This document shows, piece by piece, positions 42,001 to 46,297 of a DNA stretch of 64,000 nucleotides. The DNA lies in contig CACVBU010000367.1 in the NCBI GenBank assembly GCA_902728285.1, positions 992,001-1,056,000 on the forward strand, given 5' to 3'. Every line of letters begins with the position of its first letter. Position 1 is the stretch's first letter. The notes beneath the pieces were generated by a model, which ran no database searches, had not been told where the DNA came from, and was given only the letters and a program-made list of their open reading frames with translations. The DNA is from Clytia hemisphaerica (Eukaryota; Cnidaria; Hydrozoa; Leptothecata; Clytiidae). The translations under genes were made by a program, and so were the position numbers.

Positions 42001-42022
42001 ATGTGTTATTGAAAATACAAAT
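2905..42022 (-). CDS. Munc13-4/BAIAP3-like exocytosis priming protein, C-terminal part (13 exons)
   Basis: Exons in transcript order: 41948-42022, 40648-40749, 39554-39769, 38835-38980, 37428-37488, 26967-27008, 26104-26175, 25213-25296, 24430-24508, 24179-24217, 23403-23526, 3757-3977, 2905-3020. All have AG acceptors and GT donors, phases agree throughout, and the sum is 1377 nt (458 residues plus stop). The protein shows the second half of a MUN region ([29 protein letters not shown]) followed by a C2 domain with LPLDSSGKSDPY and [11 protein letters not shown], which keeps the acidic Ca2+-site pattern. Known Munc13-4/BAIAP3 proteins prime secretory vesicles for SNARE-dependent fusion. Assignment rests on motif memory, not alignment. 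The N-terminal half (C2A, MHD1) should lie further right and was not found. Introns 5 and 11 are 10.4 and 19.4 kb and carry transposons or nested genes. Confidence 0.8.
3084..3244. mobile_element. pogo/Tigger-like MITE (TA target)
   Basis: Ends CAGTGAAGTCTCTATAATTC and GTAGAGACTCAAGTG are inverted repeats between TA dinucleotides, with several ACTCGAAC motifs inside. Related copies occur at 25381-25547 and, inverted, at 25850-26028. CAGT-type termini plus a TA target are typical of pogo-like nonautonomous elements. Confidence 0.65.
3263..3406. mobile_element. 144 bp palindromic MITE
   Basis: GAGATGGAGATTTTATAAG and its inverse ending AAAACTCCATCTC bound a 144 bp unit that is repeated with the same length at 25634-25777. 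No coding capacity. Confidence 0.6.
3757..3977 (-). CDS. Munc13-like gene, exon carrying C2B calcium loop 3
   Basis: Encodes [16 protein letters not shown] followed by [15 protein letters not shown], the second acidic loop of a C2 domain. The donor is CTG|GTAAGT. The in-phase acceptor is AATAG|CCC, and it has no pyrimidine tract because it sits at the edge of a dispersed G-rich repeat (see the finding at 3950-4030). Length is 1+219+1 nt and fits both neighbouring exons. Confidence 0.75.
3978..4240. repeat. G-rich dispersed repeat (TTCCAGGGGG family), copy 1
   Basis: Starts CTATTCCATTTTATATCC, then CATACAGGGGGGTGGACGAA and a series of TTCCAGGGGGT or TTCCAAGGGGT motifs. The same end is found inverted at 21530-21925. 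The element is noncoding; minus-strand open frames over it are low-complexity artefacts. Confidence 0.6.
4252..4979. repeat. Two tandem 364 bp units
   Basis: The block starting GTTAGCCTGTCTGAAATAA at 4252 recurs at 4616 with the same internal order: three CAGGTGGGTCAGCCTGTCTC motifs, then AATTTCGCGA-type motifs, ending near 4979. The two units look almost identical by eye, indicating recent duplication. Confidence 0.8.
5301..5562. mobile_element. TA-flanked MITE, 'TTATAAGAAC' family
   Basis: CACTCTTTTTTTTTATAAG at the left and CTTATAAAAAGAAGAGTG at the right are inverted ends between TA dinucleotides. 262 bp, noncoding. Confidence 0.7.
5563..6889. other. Intronic/intergenic sequence before the nested genes
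   Basis: Two minus-strand open frames of about 80 codons (5728-5982, 6144-6389) show no domain and no convincing splice context. The promoter of the plus-strand gene at 6890 must lie here or nearby, but no clear TATA element was picked out. Confidence 0.35.
6890..8438 (+). CDS. Unrecognised protein: ubiquitin-like N-terminus plus coiled coil, interrupted by a MITE
   Basis: Reading starts at ATG 6890 and runs to the stop at 8438, except that 7065-7283 plus one TTAA is an inserted element. Without it the frame is 1326 nt (441 residues). The first ~85 residues look like a ubiquitin fold: two strands, a helix with [16 protein letters not shown], then a strand [10 protein letters not shown]. The middle is Ser/Lys-rich and probably disordered. 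Residues from about 255 on are helical, Lys/Glu-rich and likely coiled coil, ending in an acidic NSDDDAF tail. The gene lies 0.8 kb upstream of, and collinear with, the OTU/integrase-like gene, so the two may be partner genes or one split gene; an acceptor-like TCCTTAG just before 9218 leaves that open. No function is claimed. Confidence 0.6.
7065..7283. mobile_element. 219 bp TTAA-flanked MITE inside a coding exon
   Basis: AGGGACATAACAGTA and TACTGTAATGTCCCT form inverted ends flanked on both sides by TTAA (7061-7064 and 7284-7287). Removing the element and one TTAA restores an open frame across the site. TTAA targets occur in piggyBac and Kolobok elements; the AGGG start is more Kolobok-like, but this is inference. 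Confidence 0.8.
8439..9217. other. Spacer between the two nested genes
   Basis: AT-rich. Around 8690-8750 there are fragments of the TTATAAGAAC MITE family. It ends in a pyrimidine-rich CCTTAG directly before the ATG of the next gene. Confidence 0.4.
9218..9413 (+). CDS. Fusion gene exon 1
   Basis: Begins at ATG 9218, encodes 65 residues of a helical N-terminus and ends phase 1 at CCAG|GTAAGG. Confidence 0.65.
9218..20402 (+). CDS. OTU protease / DDE-integrase-like / SAP / Tudor-like fusion protein (8 exons)
   Basis: Exons 9218-9413, 9814-10572, 11402-12051, 12676-13285, 13753-14692, 14944-15233, 19325-19557, 19941-20402; all GT-AG, all phases match, total 4140 nt (1379 residues). Domains: OTU at about 66-260 with GDGNCLF (D81, C84) and NHF (H245); a YYPRKRKAP nuclear-signal-like stretch at about 273; a helical linker at 320-535; a DDE/integrase-like region at about 550-900 with LHWSSCNV (653), VDNGPGE (789) and [16 protein letters not shown] (826); SAP-like motifs at about 1091-1119 and 1150-1180 (GTKLDIA, GTKDELV); and a Tudor/Agenet-like segment at 1310-1370. 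The OTU triad supports a deubiquitinase-type activity. The DNA-binding and recombinase role is inferred. The gene sits inside intron 11 of the Munc13-like gene on the opposite strand. It may be a domesticated transposon gene or an active element; no terminal repeats were found. Confidence 0.75.
9814..10572 (+). CDS. Fusion gene exon 2: OTU domain
   Basis: Acceptor TTTTTGTTTAG and donor AAATT|GTAAGT. It contains [11 protein letters not shown] (catalytic Asp/Cys box of OTU proteases) and NHFVPL (catalytic His box) about 160 residues apart, the usual spacing for OTU deubiquitinases. Confidence 0.85.
11402..12051 (+). CDS. Fusion gene exon 3: helical linker
   Basis: Acceptor TCTTTTTTTAG, donor ATTAAG|GTAATT, phase 1 in and phase 0 out. 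It encodes about 216 helical, Lys-rich residues. No family recognised. Confidence 0.7.
12676..13285 (+). CDS. Fusion gene exon 4: first part of integrase-like core
   Basis: Acceptor CAATTTTAG and donor ATCAG|GTTAG. Notable motifs are [17 protein letters not shown] and [14 protein letters not shown]. The last two could hold the first catalytic acidic residue of an RNase-H-like fold. Confidence 0.7.
13753..14692 (+). CDS. Fusion gene exon 5: VDNGP and VERVH catalytic-like motifs
   Basis: Encodes [11 protein letters not shown] and, 44 residues further on, [12 protein letters not shown]. The pattern matches the second Asp and the Glu helix of DDE integrases and transposases (residues 790 and 834). 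Donor GCATG|GTAAGA, phase 2. Confidence 0.75.
14944..15233 (+). CDS. Fusion gene exon 6: SAP-like motif 1
   Basis: Acceptor AACTATAG and donor [31 protein letters not shown] has the spacing of a SAP helix-extended loop-helix. Confidence 0.65.
15493..16363. mobile_element. 871 bp TTAA-flanked MITE
   Basis: GGACATGTTTTTTTTTGACTG at the left and its inverse (CAGTC, A-run, CATGTCC) at the right, extended by GTACCAAAAT, form inverted ends of about 30 bp. Both sides carry TTAA (15489-15492, 16364-16367). No transposase frame inside. Confidence 0.75.
16570..17697 (+). mobile_element. 5'-truncated CR1/Jockey-like non-LTR retrotransposon
   Basis: Only the C-terminal part of a reverse transcriptase remains (in frame from about 16609 to the stop at 17544). 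It has [15 protein letters not shown] and NYADDT (RT motifs B and C), then the [15 protein letters not shown] thumb region and CPLIW. The 3' end is a short tail with repeats of AAACAT (about 17675-17697), as in CR1-like elements. The 5' end is missing, so it is a dead copy. Confidence 0.75.
17698..18414. mobile_element. Foldback element with long inverted ends
   Basis: The left end TGGCGACCACGACCAGCGAC, continuing through a TAAATTTGGGTTATCGAG block and a CACCGTAGAG block, is repeated inverted at 18325-18414. It lies directly after the retrotransposon tail. No coding capacity. Confidence 0.7.
18625..19285. mobile_element. piggyBac-type MITE
   Basis: CCCTTTCCGGACGCA and TGCGTCCGGAAAGGG are perfect inverted ends, flanked by TTAA on both sides (18621-18624, 19286-19289). 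CCCTTT termini with TTAA are characteristic of piggyBac elements. Near the left end two hairpins of the form GGGCCAC(T/C)GGGTGGCCC lie about 35 bp apart. Confidence 0.85.
19325..19557 (+). CDS. Fusion gene exon 7: SAP-like motif 2
   Basis: Acceptor TTTTAAAAG and donor [32 protein letters not shown] is a good SAP match. It ends phase 0. Confidence 0.65.
19941..20402 (+). CDS. Fusion gene exon 8: Tudor/Agenet-like C-terminus
   Basis: Acceptor CTACCACAG, stop at 20400-20402. An acidic linker ([16 protein letters not shown]) precedes a small beta-rich region ([23 protein letters not shown]) that resembles a Tudor or Agenet module. This domain call is tentative. Confidence 0.65.
   Translation, partial: EPSISIKNPRKSASEVSTYNKSRIDIPSGIDESNIETLFEPLRQDLLAISRFEEGDNEQNDNGNNEGDTVETHMERNTYESFFEIGVRVEVLRMKEETKTGKRGGWLVAVIQDFDLENDWVKVEFLSYEEKLFKLYVSELLRDDKLRLKSALF
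20403..21529. other. Downstream flank of the fusion gene with a small tandem repeat
   Basis: No exon is seen on either strand. At about 20999-21125 a 42 bp unit containing TGTAATGCGGAAAC is repeated three times; it yields a spurious minus-strand repeat peptide. A truncated TTATAAGAAC-family MITE end lies near 21177. Confidence 0.45.
21530..21925. repeat. G-rich dispersed repeat (TTCCAGGGGG family), copy 2, inverted
   Basis: Contains repeated TTTCCAGGGGGTAT-type motifs and three TTCGTCCAC motifs, and ends CCCCTGTATGGATAAAAAAT followed by GGAATAGCCC, the inverse of the end at 3978. Confidence 0.6.
21951..22989. repeat. Tandem repeat, eight units of 130 bp
   Basis: Units start at 21951, 22081, 22211, 22341, 22470, 22600, 22730 and 22860; all are 130 bp except one of 129. 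They differ by a few substitutions (for example GTTAAATCT/GTTAAATTT/GCTAAATTT). Each contains CCAGGACTAGTGG and CATATCACAAT. Noncoding, in intron 11 of the Munc13-like gene. Confidence 0.95.
22990..23402. other. Intron sequence, no feature seen
   Basis: Non-repetitive intron sequence between the satellite and the C2B exon at 23403. No open frame or inverted ends found. Confidence 0.4.
23403..23526 (-). CDS. Munc13-like gene, C2B exon with SDPY loop
   Basis: Acceptor CGTTTTTAG, donor CAGTT|GTAAGT, phase 1 in and phase 2 out. It encodes [13 protein letters not shown] and later [11 protein letters not shown], the canonical beta3 and beta4 region of a C2 domain. Confidence 0.85.
23590..23865. 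mobile_element. hAT-like nonautonomous element, inverted copy of the one at 292
   Basis: G/C-run ends (GAGCCCCCCCCCCAAGC at the left, CACTGGGGGGGG at the right) enclose many CGTGATT motifs. The right end is the inverse of the element at 292. Orientation and termini suggest hAT, but no target duplication was clear. Confidence 0.5.
24179..24217 (-). CDS. Munc13-like gene, 39 nt micro-exon (C2B start)
   Basis: Acceptor TTCTTTTCTAG, donor CTCAG|GTAACC, phase 1 to phase 1. It encodes [14 protein letters not shown] across its junctions, the first strand and acidic loop of C2B. Confidence 0.8.
24430..24508 (-). CDS. Munc13-like gene, exon before C2B
   Basis: Acceptor TGGTTTAG, donor CTATG|GTAAGA, phase 0 to phase 1. 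It encodes [18 protein letters not shown] followed by the KKLNVY strand. Confidence 0.8.
25025..25167. mobile_element. Truncated TTATAAGAAC-family MITE
   Basis: The right end GTTCTTATAAAAAAACGTG followed by TA is intact and the interior has AATAAGAACATATTAAGAAC. No matching left terminus is visible. Confidence 0.5.
25213..25296 (-). CDS. Munc13-like gene, MUN C-terminal exon
   Basis: Acceptor TTCTTTAG, donor CAACAG|GTTCGT, 28 codons in phase 0. It encodes [20 protein letters not shown], the helix preceding C2B in Munc13 proteins. Confidence 0.8.
25381..25547. mobile_element. pogo/Tigger-like MITE (TA target)
   Basis: CAGTTGAGTCTCTTCAACTC and GAGACTCAACTG are inverted ends between TA dinucleotides; sibling of 3084-3244. 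Confidence 0.75.
25634..25777. mobile_element. 144 bp palindromic MITE, second copy
   Basis: GAGATGGAGTTTTTATAAG at the left and CTTGTAAAAACTCCATCTC at the right; same length and order as 3263-3406. Confidence 0.7.
25850..26028. mobile_element. pogo/Tigger-like MITE, inverted copy
   Basis: Ends AAGTCGAGTCTCCATAATTC and GTTAAAGAGGCTCCGTTG with TTCGAGTTA motifs inside; related to 25381-25547 in the opposite orientation and more diverged. Confidence 0.55.
26104..26175 (-). CDS. Munc13-like gene, MUN exon with [10 protein letters not shown]
   Basis: Acceptor TTACTCTAG, donor CATCAG|GTAATC, 24 codons in phase 0: [19 protein letters not shown]. This is one of the most diagnostic motifs of the Munc13-4/BAIAP3 branch. 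Confidence 0.85.
26176..26966. other. Intron 6 of the Munc13-like gene, no gene supported
   Basis: A 134-codon minus-strand frame (26254-26658) overlaps TTCGCGA-rich repeat sequence like that at 4440-4560 and has an open frame on the other strand, so it is not accepted as coding. Confidence 0.4.
26967..27008 (-). CDS. Munc13-like gene, 42 nt exon
   Basis: Acceptor TTTCAG, donor CTACAG|GTAAAA, 14 codons in phase 0: [14 protein letters not shown], an amphipathic helix. Confidence 0.75.
27092..27332 (+). repeat. Dispersed repeat R, left part
   Basis: Starts near ACAAGTGATACTTTCATGG and ends at GAGTAAT, where the ISL2EU element begins. It continues at 32936-33829. The inverted copy at 61884-63005 carries both parts joined. 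Confidence 0.75.
27407..29357 (+). pseudogene. THAP-domain DDE transposase of ISL2EU (frameshifted near the C-terminus)
   Basis: Exon 1 is 27407-27536 (ATG in good context, AAGATGG) and exon 2 is 27971-29271. The THAP C2CH motif is split across them: CAAWGC in exon 1, then FFTFPEDK and CEKHF in exon 2. Next come an acidic stretch, a short coiled coil, an HTH_Tnp_4-like segment ([13 protein letters not shown]) and DDE_Tnp_4 with IDCVEF, SITDKN, MADRGF and [10 protein letters not shown]. The frame closes at 29271 (TELYL, stop), but a +1 shift continues with family-typical [12 protein letters not shown] to a TAA at 29357, so one base has been gained or lost near 29260. It cuts and pastes the element after THAP-mediated end binding (family knowledge). 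Confidence 0.8.
27537..27970 (+). other. G-rich intron (or insertion) in the transposase gene
   Basis: The sequence between GAAG|GTGAAG and AAAGAG|TTCC is GT-AG bounded, keeps phase, and removing it rejoins the THAP domain. It holds many runs of six to ten G and no pyrimidine tract before the AG, so it could instead be an inserted G-rich MITE. Confidence 0.6.
29358..30980. other. Interior of ISL2EU between convergent genes
   Basis: AT-rich 3' regions of the two convergent genes. No further open frame of note; an AATAAA-type signal is common by composition alone and cannot be assigned. Confidence 0.5.
30981..32890 (-). pseudogene. SWIM zinc finger / YqaJ nuclease protein of ISL2EU (frameshifted)
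   Basis: Two abutting frames, 32890-32474 (138 codons) and 32477-30981 (498 codons), overlap by four bases. In the second frame the sequence just before its first ATG reads KKHFIRGQQ, in the family style, so a single-base indel near 32510-32530 probably split one gene. Visible domains: SWIM finger [13 protein letters not shown]; then the YqaJ/lambda-exonuclease-like core [35 protein letters not shown] and DQVQMQLAL (Glu, Asp, Glu-x-Lys, Gln). The nuclease probably processes DNA ends during transposition; this is inference from the fold. Confidence 0.8.
32936..33829 (+). repeat. Dispersed repeat R, right part
   Basis: Contains two diverged tandem subunits of about 487 bp, each starting CTAAGAACATTGATGTATGC (32942 and 33429), then GACGAACGGACGGACGAACG and CACCCCACCGGGGTAG. 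It is interrupted at 33830 by the hAT-like element and resumes at 37409 for a few bases. Confidence 0.75.
34699..35370. mobile_element. 672 bp foldback element (TA target)
   Basis: CCGGGTGTCCCAGAAAAAAG begins an inverted repeat of roughly 215 bp per arm, flanked by TA on both sides (34697-34698, 35371-35372). A related single end, CCGGGTGTGCCAGAAAGAAG, occurs at 55413. Confidence 0.85.
35371..37408. other. Right part of the hAT-like element, noncoding
   Basis: Contains two diverged copies of a roughly 110 bp block near 36280-36450 (TCTCGTGAT, CTAGCTAG, CCAATG motifs). No accepted gene. Confidence 0.4.
37428..37488 (-). CDS. Munc13-like gene exon (MHD2-type helix)
   Basis: Acceptor TTATTTAG, donor AAAAAG|GTAATT, phase 2 in and phase 0 out. 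Encodes [17 protein letters not shown]. Confidence 0.8.
37489..38834. other. Intron 4 of the Munc13-like gene
   Basis: Contains a partial copy of the exon-4 donor end (38172-38194) and a 474 bp inverted-repeat element (38343-38816). An 85-codon plus-strand frame at 37713 has no support. Confidence 0.5.
38343..38816. mobile_element. 474 bp MITE with ends AGGGGGCCAAGCC
   Basis: AGGGGGCCAAGCCTTGGG, continuing through a CTACGACCTAGCCATTTTTA block, is repeated inverted at the right end. No clear target duplication; no coding capacity. Confidence 0.7.
38835..38980 (-). CDS. Munc13-like gene, MUN exon
   Basis: Acceptor TTCACCTAG, donor GAACG|GTAATT, phase 0 in and phase 2 out. It encodes [20 protein letters not shown], matching the conserved helix of the MHD2 region. 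Confidence 0.85.
39039..39170. mobile_element. 132 bp hAT MITE with 8 bp target duplication
   Basis: GGGGCCCCCAGCGGCGTGAA and its imperfect inverse ending GGGGGGCCT lie between direct CTATTATT octamers (39031-39038, 39171-39178). Multiple TGCGTGAA motifs inside relate it to the elements at 292 and 23590. Confidence 0.75.
39554..39769 (-). CDS. Munc13-like gene, largest MUN exon
   Basis: Acceptor TTTGTCTACAG, donor AAAAGG|GTTTGT, 72 codons in phase 0, starting [15 protein letters not shown], the conserved MUN signature (LCxxxNN). Confidence 0.85.
39837..40017. mobile_element. 181 bp TA-flanked MITE
   Basis: GGCCATTTCACAG and its inverse CTGTCAAATGGCC, plus a shared inner ATGGGTAATCAGGAC inverted block, between TA dinucleotides. 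Confidence 0.65.
40648..40749 (-). CDS. Munc13-like gene exon
   Basis: Acceptor CCTTTTTCAG, donor GACGAG|GTAAGA, 34 codons in phase 0: [17 protein letters not shown] and following. Confidence 0.8.
40750..41947. other. Intron 1 (of the visible set), no gene supported
   Basis: Short plus-strand frames at 40897 and 41685 lack domains and splice logic. A repeat at 41201-41290 (CCCGACATTTTTCGGACTCG) recurs inverted at 44317-44404. Confidence 0.45.
41948..42022 (-). CDS. Munc13-like gene, most upstream exon found
   Basis: Acceptor TTTCATTTCAG, donor GTCGGG|GTAAGT, 25 codons in phase 0, including [21 protein letters not shown] followed by AFTF is typical of the Munc13-4/BAIAP3 MUN region. It has an acceptor, so further exons must exist upstream. 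Confidence 0.85.
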
Positions 42023-42159
42023 CTGAAATGAAAAGAAGGTGTTGTGTTACATTTTTAATGTTTTTCTGTATACAGAAACATCATAATCATTAGAACCCAG
42101 TCGTTTTCGCTTTCGTTTTCGAGCAAAGAGCAACGCAGTTTAGAATGTTTAGGCTGAGC

Positions 42160-42972
42160 AACCATGGCTCGCACCCCCCCCCGCCTGAGCGGGGGGAGCT
42201 ACACCTCAAATTTGCCATACAAGAGGTGGGAGCTGTGTGTTTTTCCTGACAGGCGGGGGGAGCTCTATCTTGGGGGGACCTGCATAATTTTATGTAACTC
42301 TGGGGGCTAAATAACACTTCCTAAATATTTTTCTTTACTGTTTTTAATTTCTCTAAAAAACCTTTATGTCTTCATGCGAAGTGTGATCTGATCCTTAGAA
42401 GTGCACACATATGTAAATAGAGCTTTGGAAATCCTTGCAGGGTTCCCAGCGGCCAGGGAAAACCTGGAAAACCTGGAAGAAGGACTGCTTTTAGAAAAAG
42501 TCAGTCAAAACCTGGAAAAGTCAGGGCATTTTTTTCCAGAATGTCTTGAATTTGATGATTTTTAGCCAATCTTGGAATCTCCTCTTTTCAAAATTTTTCT
42601 TGTCGGACCCAACCATGGTGGGTCCTCCAAATAATCATGATAATTGTCAGGGGAAAAGGGTGGATTTTTAACCAAAAGTCAGGGAAAATTAATCTTGGAA
42701 ACTGCCTCTTGGCACTATTTCAGAGGGCAATTTTAAGAACTCAAGGGTGCATAAGTTGTATAATGTTAAGTTACTACTAGTTTACTTTACTGTTTATTTA
42801 CTCGTGTTTTCATTGACTAAATGGTAAAAATTCACATTGAAAAAAAATTATTCATCTAAAATTTTTCCCCTATTATACTGGGACCTAAAATTTTATCAGG
42901 CTGGGGGGACCTTGTTCTTAGGGGGGACCTAAATTTAGCGGGGGGACCTAGAACCCCAGTCGGAGCCATGGC
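42160..42972. repeat. G-rich dispersed element with a nested CCTGGAAAA repeat
   Basis: Begins CCATGGCTCGCACCCCCCCCC and ends AGTCGGAGCCATGG, with several GGGGGGACCT motifs. Inside, about 42438-42715, lies a block with CAGGGTTCCCAGCGGCCAGG and CCTGGAAAACCTGGAA motifs. Boundaries are approximate. Confidence 0.5.
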
Positions 42973-43396
42973 AACCAGCAGGTTAATTATTCGAACGCTG
43001 AAAAATGGAAAAAACTTATCCACAAAATCAATCTATCTTTCTTTTTAAAGTCTCCAAGCTGTCCCAAAGTTTTCTTGACAGACAGACACACACACATTAA
43101 ACGTTATGAACACTTAAGGAAATTCCCCATATTAAATAAAATTCTGGTTAATTCTAACTTTTCGAATTGCAAAGAGAATTATATAGAGTATTTTACGAGA
43201 ATTTCCCCTTGACAAAAAGAGAGAATTATTTTAATGAAAATGAAAATACACGTCCTGAAATTCTAAATGCTTTCTAAAAATGCTGACAAAATAAGAAAAA
43301 CTCAAAAAGTTTAAAATTCTTTATTAATCATCGAATCATCTTTTAATCGCTAAAATCAGATAGTAAGAACTACAACCATGATGCTTATTTGATGAG

Positions 43397-43690
43397 TCAC
43401 TCATAAATCATAAAACCCTCCAGGTTTTTATCGATATACCAAATATTTTCTCCTATATGATGCAAGTCTCTTATCATCGTGTTATTACAACGATGTAAGA
43501 GTTTGACACTTTTCAGTTTATCAATAGTCCACTCTTGTGGGTCTTGGGTATAATCATCTATGTTAACAGCTATGGAATCGAAAGTACCAGCCAATTTGAT
43601 AAGTAGAACATTTCTTGATCTGATACTTCCCATGTATGGGGTCTTTTCGCTAACTTTATCATACCAGATTTCATAGTCAAAGAAATATCA
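43397..43690 (-). pseudogene. Diverged C-terminal fragment of the coiled-coil gene family
   Basis: The frame ends at 43397 and is open leftwards of an ATG at 43633 to about 43690. GSIRSRNVLLIK and SVKLLHRCNNTMIRDL match GPIKSGNVLLIK and CVKLLHRTDNTHIKDM in the copies at 54237 and 57840, with the same spacing. The upstream coiled-coil part is not seen, so it is a fragment or one exon of a relative. Orientation is opposite to the tandem array. Confidence 0.65.
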
Positions 43691-43736
43691 ACATGATAAT
43701 ATCAATATTTTTCATTAAATGAAAAAAAAAACTATA

Positions 43737-43970
43737 CACGTTTTTTTTTACATAAGAACAAGCTATATAAGAACTTAAGGCTTCGATAGCCAAAATATTA
43801 AGAACAAGTTAAGAACATTTTAAAGCTTTCCGACTTCTTAGGAAAATGACCAAAAATACTCATAAAATGATGAAAATAAGAACATGTTAAGAACATTTTT
43901 AGTTTAGGCGTTAAACTTAAAAAGTTGAGAACATCCGAAAAAAAATTTTCGACGCTTTTAAAAAAACGTG
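43737..43970. mobile_element. TA-flanked TTATAAGAAC-family MITE
   Basis: CACGTTTTTTTTTACATAAG at the left and AAAAAAACGTG at the right between TA dinucleotides; several AAGAACA motifs inside. Confidence 0.65.
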
Positions 43971-44424
43971 TATGTAAGGTAATGTGTATTGTATCTAAAG
44001 CATTTTAAAACCCCTTTTAAGGCGGTATAGTGCGGCTGCTAGGCTACGATCTTTCTAGAATAGCACTGGATAAAAGGAGATCATTTTTAAATAGCCCTGA
44101 TCCGAGAGGTATGTAGGCGAATATAGTACGGAGATTTTCAAGGGATCTCTTTCGCACTTTTTAGCAAAAACTTGAGGTTATAAGTCATCTATTTTTGATA
44201 TAGAGAAGTCAATCGAGCATTTATAAAGGCCTTAAAAACTAAAGCTAAAACCTCTGATTATTCTGTACGCCTTGAACAAAATTGTTGTTGTTGCCAAATT
44301 AATACTTCAACAGAGGATATCATTCCCTTGAGAACGGAACGAGTCCGAAACATGTCGGGAAAAATGAAAATATAATAGCCGCATTCTTTTTCATCGTTCA
44401 ACATACTTCAACAGAGGATGTTAC

Positions 44425-44616
44425 ACTTTTTTTAATAAGAACATCCAAAATTTTTGAAGCCGTCGGATGTTCTTAAGTTTTGAAGTTTAAAGCCTCAAAA
44501 AGATTGTAATATGTTCTTATTTTCTCCATTTTTGAGTGTTTTTGTCCTTTTTCTTAAGAAATCGGGTGTTTGGAGTCCGCGAATGTTTCATATAGTTTGT
44601 TCTTATAAATAATGTG
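44425..44616. mobile_element. TA-flanked TTATAAGAAC-family MITE
   Basis: CACTTTTTTTAATAAGAAC and GTTCTTATAAATAATGTG are inverted ends. Confidence 0.6.
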
Positions 44617-45319
44617 AATTAGTCACTCTTTAATTATCTATTCAGCTTTTTTGATGTTGGGTAGATCAAAATATACAGCTTTTAGTTGTTTTTTTGAAAC
44701 TCACAGTAAGAGGGCTGCTCTGTATAAGAAAAACATAAATGACTATCCTTGATGCGCTCAAAGATAGAGAAGGAGTTTAGAACTAAATGGACAGAATCTT
44801 TACATCAACAGAAAAAGTATATATCTGATAAAAAGTTTAAACGACGATGAACGGTAGAAGTGATCCACAAAAAGTTGTCATCAAGAATGCACATGACGAT
44901 ATAAGAGAACACAATGCACATGGCGAACGGAGGGTAGTGGACGAGCACAATGCTCACGGCTTTCGAGAAGACAATAATCACCAAGTTGTTGCTGAAAATG
45001 TACCACAAGTGAATGTTGGAGCACATGTGCAGGATGAAGTGAAAAACTTGAAAGGAGAACTTGAGAAAATGAAAAAGGAGAGGGAACTTGAACGAATGCA
45101 ATTTGAAAAGCTGGGAATTGAAAATGAACAATTGAAAAAAGATTTTGGAGTTTTGAAGAAAGATTTTGATTTTGAAGGTTTAAAATCTGAAAATGCTCTC
45201 TTAAAAGCTGAGAAGCAGTTTGGTATTGATTTGAAAAAACTTTCAAATGAAAGCAAAAATTTGAAGATGAGTTAAAAATTGTGGAGATTAAAAAAGGAAA
45301 ACTTGTCGAAGAAAACAAA

Positions 45320-45324
45320 GCTGT
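45320..45324. repeat. 5 bp target duplication GCTGT of the BEL/Pao element (left)
   Basis: GCTGT precedes the LTR here and follows the other LTR at 53159-53163; copy B has a single GCTGT at the homologous site. Confidence 0.95.
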
Positions 45325-46050
45325 TGTGGCGGGACTTATAATTGGAGCCGTAAATTGAGTTTGGTGTTGATAACGAATGTTTCAACTAAAAATTGAAAGC
45401 AAAATTTAGTTTGACAAAGTTTGAAAATAAAAAAAAAAGTTGAAGGCTAGAATATTTCAAGAAATGTCTAGAAATAAACAAAATGTGCCTGAAAAATGTC
45501 TCTAGAAAGGCAAGAATATCGGAAAAACTATGTCCAAAACGGCTAGAAAAGTCTAGAAAAATGTCTCTAGAAAACCTAGAAATTACCATAAAAATAGGTG
45601 TCAAAATGCCTGGGACAAAATGTGTCCAAAAAGTAGCAGAAAAATAAGATAAAAAATACTATCTTACCAGCATGCGAAACTCTGAATGATGTAATAAATA
45701 TGCTCCATAAATCCACATAAAAATGTAAGTAATGTGAATGCTAAGTCAATCAAACCAAGCCACATAAATAAAATTTCAATTCATTTTGATTCCATGAGAA
45801 AAATTCAAAGTCAAAACTTCAAGTCGAAAATCTCAATACTTGAAAAACGAATGTAAACATGCATCCTTTCTCTACAAAAGCTCTCATAAGAATGAATCTT
45901 GTTTCAAAAAATCAAAATTTGAAACGCCTAAAAAATTGCGTCATAAAAGTAACGCGTGAAAGTAATTAACTCGAGGCCAATTATCTCAAGACCAATTATA
46001 TACGATATTGATTGCGTTTATAAGCACAATCACATCCAGATCACATCACA
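45325..46050 (-). repeat. BEL/Pao 3' LTR
   Basis: Left-hand repeat, TGTGGCGGGACTTATAATTG to CAGATCACATCACA as read on plus. Same length as 52433-53158. Confidence 0.97.
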
Positions 46051-46064
46051 CTCCCCACCATAAA

Positions 46065-46290
46065 CCAATCAATAACGTATAATAACTTTTGACCAATCAA
46101 TAACGTATAATAACTTTTGACCAATCAATAACGTATAATAACTTTTGACCAATCAATTTAACGAATACATTGACCAATCAATAACGAATAACTTTTGACC
46201 AATCAATAACGAATAACTTTTGACCAATCAATAACAAATAACTTTTGATTAATCAATAATGAATAACTTTGACCAATTATTAACAAATAA
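46065..46290. repeat. Degenerate tandem repeat before the polypurine tract
   Basis: About eight copies of a unit with AACTTTTGACCAATCAATAA, 24-28 bp long, some lacking a few bases. It lies between the pol stop codon and the 3' LTR. Confidence 0.8.
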
Positions 46291-46297
46291 CATTTGA

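Noticed and set aside
44805..45318. Long minus-strand frames opposite copy A (and 56190-56510 opposite copy B)
   Set aside because: Antisense shadows of a Lys/Glu-rich coiled-coil coding region.
45386..45604. 72-codon minus-strand frame, repeated at 52494-52712
   Set aside because: Lies within the LTRs; duplicated only because the LTRs are.
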